From contig CALGZY010000090.1 of the NCBI GenBank assembly GCA_937934355.1, positions 1-11,092 of the forward strand: DNA of 11,092 nucleotides, given 5' to 3'. Both the position numbers and the translations under genes were made by a program. How positions within the stretch are numbered: the stretch's first letter is position 1; every line of letters begins with the position of its first letter. Of the stretch, positions 7,071-11,092 are shown piece by piece. The notes beneath the pieces were generated by a model, which saw only the letters and a list, made by a program, of their open reading frames with translations, had not been told where the DNA came from and made no database searches. Source of the stretch: an uncultured Collinsella sp. (GTDB lineage: Bacteria > Actinomycetota > Coriobacteriia > Coriobacteriales > Coriobacteriaceae).

Positions 7071-8936
7071 CTACTTCGTGCGCGGGATACCCAGCACGTC
7101 GAGCGCGTTGGCCATAATGGACTGGAATGGCACCGCGGCGGCATCCGAGCCGCTCGGCGTTCCATCGAGTGTGATATAGCACAGCACCTTGGGCGATTGT
7201 GCCGGCGCAAAGCCCATAAAGGACGACATGTAGTTCTCCTTGAGGTAACCGCCGTTCTCGTCAGCACGCTCGGCCGTACCGGTCTTGCCCGCCACGTCAT
7301 AGCCATCGACCGCACCGCCGACGCCCGTGCCTTCGGACACGACCGTCTGCATGCACGATGTCACCTGGGCGGCAGCGTCCTCCGAAATCGCACGCTCGCC
7401 TTCACCCCAGTCCTTCTCATCGCCCTTGCTGGACTTATAGAAGTGCGGCGTCATCATCACGCCGCCGTTCGCGATGCCGCCCACGGCACGTGCGACCTCA
7501 ATCGGCGAGACGGACAGCGCTTGGCCAAAGCTCATCGAGCCCAGCGTGGCGCCGTCGTACTGGTCGCGCTCCTTGACGATGCCCAGACTCTCACCTGGAA
7601 AATCGACACCGGAGCTATGACCGATACCCCACTTGTCCACATAGGTGGCAAAATCATCGGCACCGATCTTGCGTCCCACCAGGACAAAGCCCACATTGGA
7701 CGAACGGCGCATCATCTCGCGCACGTCCATGGTCATGGTGTAGTCGCGCTTATCGGCGTCGGTAACGGTGTCGTCGCCAACCTTAATGCTCGCCGGCACC
7801 TCAAACGACGTGCTCGAACGCACGGCGCCCAAATCGAAGCCGGCACCGGCCACGAGCGTCTTAAAGACCGAGCCGGGCTCGTAGGCATCGGTAACCAGGC
7901 GCAAGTTCATGTCTTCGGTCTTGGCATTTTCCAGATTGGTCTGGTCATATGTCGGATACGAACATGCCGCCAGAATCTCGCCCGTCGTGGGATCGGTGAC
8001 CAGGGCCGAGCCATTCTTGGCCTTGGTCTTTTCGACCGCCTCGGCCAGGGCGTCCTCGGCGGCACGCTGGATATTGACATCGAGCGTCGTCACGATGTCC
8101 ACGCCGTCCACCGCGGCAACCTTCTTATAGGCGCCGCCCGCGATATAGCTACCGTCCCTCGCCCGCTCGCGCACCAGCGAACCGTTGGTTCCGGTCAAAA
8201 GCTTGTTGTACTGTTTTTCGAGGCCCGTCAGACCGTCGTTGTCCACGTTTACCACGCCAAGCACCTGCGATGCCAGGTTGCCGTAGGGGTACACGCGCTT
8301 CATGGCCTGCTCAAAGAGCACGCCTGGCAGGTTCTTCTTCTCCAGCGCCGCGACATCATCCTCGTCCACCTGACGTTTGATATACACCCAGGTGCCATCC
8401 GACTCAACGAGCTCGCGACAGGTCTTTTTATCGATGCCCGTAGCTTTGACCAGTGCCGATACCGTCTTGTCAACGTCCTCGATAAGCTGAGGATTCACGG
8501 CGATGTTGCGACATTCGACCGACGACGTCAGCACGTTGCCGTTACGGTCGTAGATGGTACCGCGCTTGGCATACAGCGTCTGCGCAAGCAAGCGACGTGC
8601 ATCGGCGCGGTCGCGTAACTTATCGGCTTCCACGATTTGATAGTCGGCAAGGCGAAGGACGCCTAAACCCAAGCCAAGCCCGATAAAGCCCATGACGGCC
8701 TTGCGACGGGGCAGCGGCGTGCCCGTGAGCCATTCGGTCGACGAGCTCTTGCGCGGTCTGGTGTTATGCATTTGAGGACCACTCGAGCCACGGAGACGCG
8801 ACGCGGGGTCGTTGCCATAGGACGGCCTCGCGTTGTAAGATGGCCGACCCGTTCCTTGATAACCAGAACGTCCCCGCGATGAGGGACGTCCAGAACCGCG
8901 ACCCCCGTCGGAGCCGCGGCGATAGTCATTTGTCAT
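7071..8936 (-). CDS. ftsI: Septal class B penicillin-binding protein (peptidoglycan D,D-transpeptidase FtsI/PBP3 type)
   Basis: This is the septal transpeptidase that crosslinks the strands made by FtsW; it acts outside the membrane, anchored by one N-terminal helix. The 621-residue protein has a long cytoplasmic head (1-80) rich in Gly, Arg and Ser with repeated RPSY-like units (31-34, 37-40) and no acidic stretches. A short hydrophobic helix follows (about 80-97), then the class B pedestal domain starting with AKRGTIYDRNGNVL (123-136), and a transpeptidase domain from about 300. Catalytic motifs are SxxK at Ser356-Lys359 (EPGSVFK), SxN at Ser412-Asn414 and KTGT at 551-554. No PASTA repeats follow. 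ATG 8936 lies 17 bp after the ftsL-like stop with a weak ribosome site. Stop TAG. Position after mraZ-rsmH-ftsL identifies it as the division rather than the elongation PBP. Confidence 0.94.
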   Translation of the reverse strand: MTNDYRRGSDGGRGSGRPSSRGRSGYQGTGRPSYNARPSYGNDPASRLRGSSGPQMHNTRPRKSSSTEWLTGTPLPRRKAVMGFIGLGLGLGVLRLADYQIVEADKLRDRADARRLLAQTLYAKRGTIYDRNGNVLTSSVECRNIAVNPQLIEDVDKTVSALVKATGIDKKTCRELVESDGTWVYIKRQVDEDDVAALEKKNLPGVLFEQAMKRVYPYGNLASQVLGVVNVDNDGLTGLEKQYNKLLTGTNGSLVRERARDGSYIAGGAYKKVAAVDGVDIVTTLDVNIQRAAEDALAEAVEKTKAKNGSALVTDPTTGEILAACSYPTYDQTNLENAKTEDMNLRLVTDAYEPGSVFKTLVAGAGFDLGAVRSSTSFEVPASIKVGDDTVTDADKRDYTMTMDVREMMRRSSNVGFVLVGRKIGADDFATYVDKWGIGHSSGVDFPGESLGIVKERDQYDGATLGSMSFGQALSVSPIEVARAVGGIANGGVMMTPHFYKSSKGDEKDWGEGERAISEDAAAQVTSCMQTVVSEGTGVGGAVDGYDVAGKTGTAERADENGGYLKENYMSSFMGFAPAQSPKVLCYITLDGTPSGSDAAAVPFQSIMANALDVLGIPRTK

Positions 8937-8953
8937 ACTCAGCTACCGTCTTG

Positions 8954-9424
8954 TTACTGAGCGGTCGCGGTCGAGCTGGCGCCCGCGGCTGCATCCTGCG
9001 AAAAATCAAGTGTAACGCTCTCGCTGGGCTCCACCATGCCATAAGCGCCCGCAAGGTCGCGAATGCGCGTGTCGGCACCATAGACCGAATGCATGACCTC
9101 CAGGTCGGAGCTCTCGTCGGTCGCCTTCTCGAGCGTGTTGGTAAGCGCGGCGTTGCTGTTGAGCACCTGGGCCGTAACGCCGGCGAGCGCCACACGGGCG
9201 ACACCGATCGTCATGAAGATGGCCGCAATGATGCAAAACGTTTTAAGAACGCTCATGAAAACCGGGCTTACCGCCTGGTTTGCCTGACGGCCCGCGCCCG
9301 TGTAGACATCAAAGCGCGGCGTGCGCTGCTCGCGGGGAGCAACGGGGGCCTGCGGTGCCTCACGATAGGCGGGCATGGCGTTCATATCATAGGCGATTGC
9401 TGCGTTTGAGGTGTTGTAGCCCAT
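8954..9424 (-). CDS. ftsL: FtsL-like single-pass cell division protein (divergent)
   Basis: The 156-residue protein has a cytoplasmic head of about 52 residues with a proline/alanine-rich stretch (23-31). One strong membrane helix follows (about 55-82), then an external helical segment (about 84-125) with leucines spaced for a coiled coil, and RIRDLAGAYGMVEPSESVTLDF (residues 120-141, overlapping motif given by position). The pattern of an Ile/Arg helix followed by xxAxxxGMVxPxxxVxxxxF is typical of the FtsL/DivIC C-terminal region. The tail is Ala/Ser/Thr rich. FtsL, with FtsB/DivIC and FtsQ/DivIB, activates FtsW-FtsI. Sequence identity to well-known FtsL is low by eye, so the call rests mainly on topology, this motif and its place between rsmH and ftsI. 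ATG 9424 has a good ribosome site (GGGAGG, 9434-9439). Stop TAA. Confidence 0.72.
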   Translation of the reverse strand: MGYNTSNAAIAYDMNAMPAYREAPQAPVAPREQRTPRFDVYTGAGRQANQAVSPVFMSVLKTFCIIAAIFMTIGVARVALAGVTAQVLNSNAALTNTLEKATDESSDLEVMHSVYGADTRIRDLAGAYGMVEPSESVTLDFSQDAAAGASSTATAQ

Positions 9425-9433
9425 GATATGCCG

Positions 9434-9493
9434 CCTCCCATCCCGAGTACGTTGGTAGTGTGTTTAAGCTTCGTTTGTGGTACGAGCGGGAGG
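9434..9493 (-). promoter_or_regulatory. Ribosome site of ftsL with a complementary upstream CCTCCC (possible RBS-sequestering hairpin)
   Basis: The minus strand carries GGGAGG at 9434-9439, 9 nt before the ftsL ATG, and an exact complement CCTCCC at 9488-9493, in the leader between rsmH and ftsL. The two could form a six-pair GC stem in the mRNA that hides the ribosome site, with a secondary GTAC/GTAC contact inside. Six-base complements are expected by chance in a GC-rich 90 nt leader, so regulation is only a suggestion. Confidence 0.35.
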
Positions 9494-9514
9494 TCCAATA
9501 TCGCGCGGTCGCGT

Positions 9515-10480
9515 CTACAGACGCTGCGCCACGCGGATCTTGGCTGATCTCGCCCGAGGGTTGCGCGCAACCTCATCGGGTTGGGCAACCAGGGGTTTGC
9601 GGGTGATGACCTTGAGTATCGGCACGTTGCCGCACACGCACACCGGAATCTCCGGCGGACACGTGCACCCCTGGCTCATCTCCTTAAAGTGGTTCTTTAC
9701 GATACGGTCCTCGAGCGAGTGATACGAGATGACGCAGATGCGTCCGCCCGGGTTGAGCCACCTTGTGGCGGCGTCAAGCCCTCGCTCGAGCACATCGAGT
9801 TCGTGATTGACCTCGATGCGAATGGCCTGGAAACTTTTCTTGGCTGGATGTCCGCCATGCCGACGAGCGGCAGCGGGGATACCAGCCTTGATGATCTCGA
9901 CAAACTGACCGGTGGTTTCGATCGGCTCATGCTCGCGGCGGCGCACGATCTCACGCGCGATCTGCGAGGCGAACTTCTCTTCGCCATAGACGCGTAGAAT
10001 CCGGGCGAGGTCGTGTTCGTTATAGGTGTTGATGACCTCAGCTGCGTTTAAGGTGTTGTTACCCGGATCCATCCGCATGTCCAATGGGGCGTCCTCGTTG
10101 TACGAAAAGCCCCTGCCAGGGATATCGAGTTGCGGCGACGAAACGCCCAAGTCGAACAGGAAGCCATCGACCCCGGGCACCTCGGCCGAGCAAAGCAGCT
10201 CGTCCAAGTCGCCGAAGTTGCCCTTCAGCAGCTGGTGCGGTACGCCGGGAACCTCGCGGTCCAGACGGGCGCCAGCGGCCTCGAGGGCCATGTCGTCCTG
10301 ATCGACGCCGAGCAAAAGGCCGGTCTCCCCCACCTGCGCGGCCATCTTTACCGAATGGCCGGCACCGCCAAGGGTGCAGTCGCAGACGACGGAACCGCTT
10401 TTTAGCTGCAGCGACTCAAGCACTTCGCCGAGCATGACAGGTTCATGCCGATATTCTTGTGTCAAGATCCCACGCTCCAT
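9515..10480 (-). CDS. rsmH: 16S rRNA (cytosine1402-N4)-methyltransferase RsmH (MraW)
   Basis: RsmH uses S-adenosylmethionine to methylate N4 of C1402 in the 16S rRNA P-site decoding centre. The protein has 321 residues, normal for the family. It begins with HEPVMLGEVLESL (12-24), then the SAM-binding loop DCTLGGAGHS (34-43) and GVDQDD (58-63). DLGVSSPQLD (110-119), RGFSYNEDAPLDMRMD (123-138), HPAKKSFQAIRIEVN (211-225), SYHSLEDR (252-259), a four-cysteine patch CTC...CVC (272-283) and NPRARSAKIRVAQR (307-320) follow, all RsmH signatures. It is the second gene, 20 bp after mraZ, as in most dcw clusters. No strong ribosome site precedes ATG 10480, so translation may be coupled to mraZ. Stop TAG. 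Confidence 0.97.
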   Translation of the reverse strand: MERGILTQEYRHEPVMLGEVLESLQLKSGSVVCDCTLGGAGHSVKMAAQVGETGLLLGVDQDDMALEAAGARLDREVPGVPHQLLKGNFGDLDELLCSAEVPGVDGFLFDLGVSSPQLDIPGRGFSYNEDAPLDMRMDPGNNTLNAAEVINTYNEHDLARILRVYGEEKFASQIAREIVRRREHEPIETTGQFVEIIKAGIPAAARRHGGHPAKKSFQAIRIEVNHELDVLERGLDAATRWLNPGGRICVISYHSLEDRIVKNHFKEMSQGCTCPPEIPVCVCGNVPILKVITRKPLVAQPDEVARNPRARSAKIRVAQRL

Positions 10481-10500
10481 CCGTTACTCGTGCCTTGCCC

Positions 10501-10935
10501 TTACGAGAAGAAGAGGTCCAGCAGGGCCTCGTCATCATCGTCCTCATCGGCCGTAGCGCGGTCCCAAACCTCAAGGTGGTCGTAGTTGCCCACAACCGTG
10601 ACCTCGCGGTCGAGGTTCGCCTGCTTGCGGAGAGACTCAGAAAGACCGATACGACCCGCGCTGTCCACATCCATCGACGTGGTGCGCTTGTTGATCGCCC
10701 TCATGAGCTTCTGGTCGTTGATGTCACGCGGGTTAAAACCCTCGTGGCCCTCACGACCCGCGAAGAGTCCTTCGACCCACTTATCGAAGGCCTCGGCAGA
10801 GAACACGTACAGAGCATCGACATCCAGGGCTTTGAACACGCGAACGTGCTCTCCAAGCTCCTCACGAAGGGGTGCAGGCAGGGATAGACGACCTTTTGCA
10901 TCGAGATTGCGCTCGTATGCACCCGTCATTCCCAT
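10501..10935 (-). CDS. mraZ: Transcriptional regulator MraZ
   Basis: MraZ is a DNA-binding protein of the AbrB/SpoVT fold made of two tandem half-domains; it assembles into a ring and, where studied, represses its own operon through direct repeats at the promoter. The 144-residue protein has the two domain signatures: YERNLDAKGRLSLP (7-20) with DAKGR (12-16), and MDVDSAGRIGL (88-98) with DSAGR (91-95). A short acidic stretch DEDDDDEALLDLFF (130-143) ends the protein. ATG 10935 is chosen because a strong ribosome site lies 6 nt upstream; ATG 10929 (third codon) is a less likely alternative. It is the first gene of the cluster and the G-rich promoter region upstream is the likely place for it to act. 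Stop TAA. Confidence 0.96.
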   Translation of the reverse strand: MGMTGAYERNLDAKGRLSLPAPLREELGEHVRVFKALDVDALYVFSAEAFDKWVEGLFAGREGHEGFNPRDINDQKLMRAINKRTTSMDVDSAGRIGLSESLRKQANLDREVTVVGNYDHLEVWDRATADEDDDDEALLDLFFS

Positions 10936-10941
10936 GTGCGC

Positions 10942-10948
10942 CCTCCCC
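10942..10948 (-). promoter_or_regulatory. Ribosome binding site of mraZ
   Basis: The minus strand reads GGGGAGG, 6 nt before ATG 10935. It is stronger than the sites of rsmH, ftsI and murD and fixes the mraZ start. Confidence 0.75.
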
Positions 10949-10971
10949 TCGGTTACTCAGATGGCACGTAC

Positions 10972-10988
10972 GCGGGGAACCACCCCGC
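10972..10988. promoter_or_regulatory. Palindrome 2 (putative downstream operator or 5' leader hairpin)
   Basis: The minus strand reads GCGGGG-TGGTT-CCCCGC, a perfect 6 bp inverted repeat with a 5 bp centre, about 10 to 26 nt after the predicted start site. It repeats the 13 bp core of palindrome 1 with one change (T for C). The centres are 37 bp apart. In RNA it would form a stable GC hairpin with a UGGUU loop near the 5' end, so it could act at DNA level, at RNA level, or both. Confidence 0.5.
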
Positions 10989-11003
10989 CTGTCGACGTCA
11001 TCA

Positions 11004-11032
11004 ATAATATGGGGAACCGCCCCATTTTTCAA
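11004..11032 (-). promoter_or_regulatory. Predicted sigma70-type promoter of the dcw operon
   Basis: On the minus strand a -35 box TTGAAA (11027-11032) and a -10 box TATTAT (11004-11009) are separated by exactly 17 bp, close to consensus at both boxes in an otherwise very GC-rich stretch. The expected transcription start is near 10997, giving a leader of about 60 nt before mraZ. A TGGGG-N5-CCCCA palindrome fills 15 of the 17 spacer bases. Transcription from here would read the whole cluster leftward. The start site is a prediction. Confidence 0.75.
11010..11024. promoter_or_regulatory. Palindrome 1 (putative operator within the promoter spacer)
   Basis: The sequence TGGGGAACCGCCCCA has two 5 bp arms around a 5 bp centre. 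It lies between the -35 and -10 boxes, where a bound protein would block RNA polymerase. Its 13 bp core (GGGGCGGTTCCCC on the minus strand) differs at one base from the core of the second copy at 10974-10986. Its arm is also a TGGGG, the kind of unit that E. coli MraZ recognises. Confidence 0.55.
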
Positions 11033-11039
11033 CACCTTT

Positions 11040-11065
11040 CCCCATCCCTTCCCCCACCCCGCCCC
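11040..11065 (-). other. G-quadruplex motif upstream of the dcw promoter
   Basis: The minus strand has five G-runs of 4, 4, 5, 3 and 4 bases separated by 1, 1, 2 and 2 bases, a very compact intramolecular G-quadruplex motif, ending 7 bp upstream of the -35 box. A further run of five G lies at 11075-11079. The same block holds TGGGG units (starts at minus-strand positions 11066, 11056 and 11044), two of them 10 bp apart as in the TGGGN-N5 repeats of E. coli MraZ sites. The tail of the window beyond 11080 is too short to interpret. Confidence 0.6.
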
Positions 11066-11092
11066 ACCATTCCACCCCCAATATGTTGTAAA

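Noticed and set aside
6945..8618. Plus-strand open frame of 557 codons opposite ftsI
   Set aside because: Antisense shadow without domain signatures; the minus-strand gene has all three PBP catalytic motifs.

Overview
The window is one end of a division and cell-wall (dcw) gene cluster, with every gene on the minus strand. Read in the direction of transcription (high to low coordinates) the order is mraZ, rsmH, an ftsL-like gene, ftsI, murF, mraY, murD, ftsW, murG and the first 153 codons of murC, which leaves the window at base 1. Gaps are mostly 3-125 bp, there are no genes on the plus strand, and I see no RNA genes, mobile elements or CRISPR. High GC, the gene order, a glycine/arginine-rich FtsI tail, and FtsW with long basic cytoplasmic ends suggest an actinobacterial lineage. 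My best guess is a Coriobacteriia-type gut actinobacterium such as a Collinsella relative, but this is inference and no search was run.

Right end (10936-11092): the promoter/control region of the cluster. It has a good sigma70-type promoter (TTGAAA, 17 bp, TATTAT, reading leftward). Two near-identical palindromes of the form GGGG-Y-GGTT-CCCC flank the -10 box: one fills the spacer and the other lies just downstream of the predicted start site. A strongly G-quadruplex-like G-run block lies just upstream of the -35 box. This is the least ordinary part of the window.

Middle right (8954-10935): mraZ encodes a transcriptional regulator, rsmH a 16S rRNA methyltransferase, and the next gene a divergent FtsL-like single-pass protein. 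Then 3058-8936: ftsI (septal transpeptidase), murF (D-Ala-D-Ala adding), mraY (lipid I synthesis) and murD (D-Glu adding). The murE gene that usually sits between ftsI and murF is missing, and the largest intergenic gap inside the cluster (125 bp) is exactly there. Left part (1-3050): ftsW (lipid II polymerase), murG (lipid II synthesis) and partial murC (L-Ala adding).

The genes together cover most steps from UDP-MurNAc to lipid II (MurC, MurD, MurF, MraY, MurG) plus the septal polymerase/crosslinker pair FtsW-FtsI with an FtsL-like partner. Codon use changes inside murD: the alanine codon GCA is nearly absent in the genes checked upstream and common in murD's second half and in murG, which hints at a recombination seam or an assembly join. 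The gene content is textbook; the unusual points are the promoter architecture, the murE gap and the codon seam.
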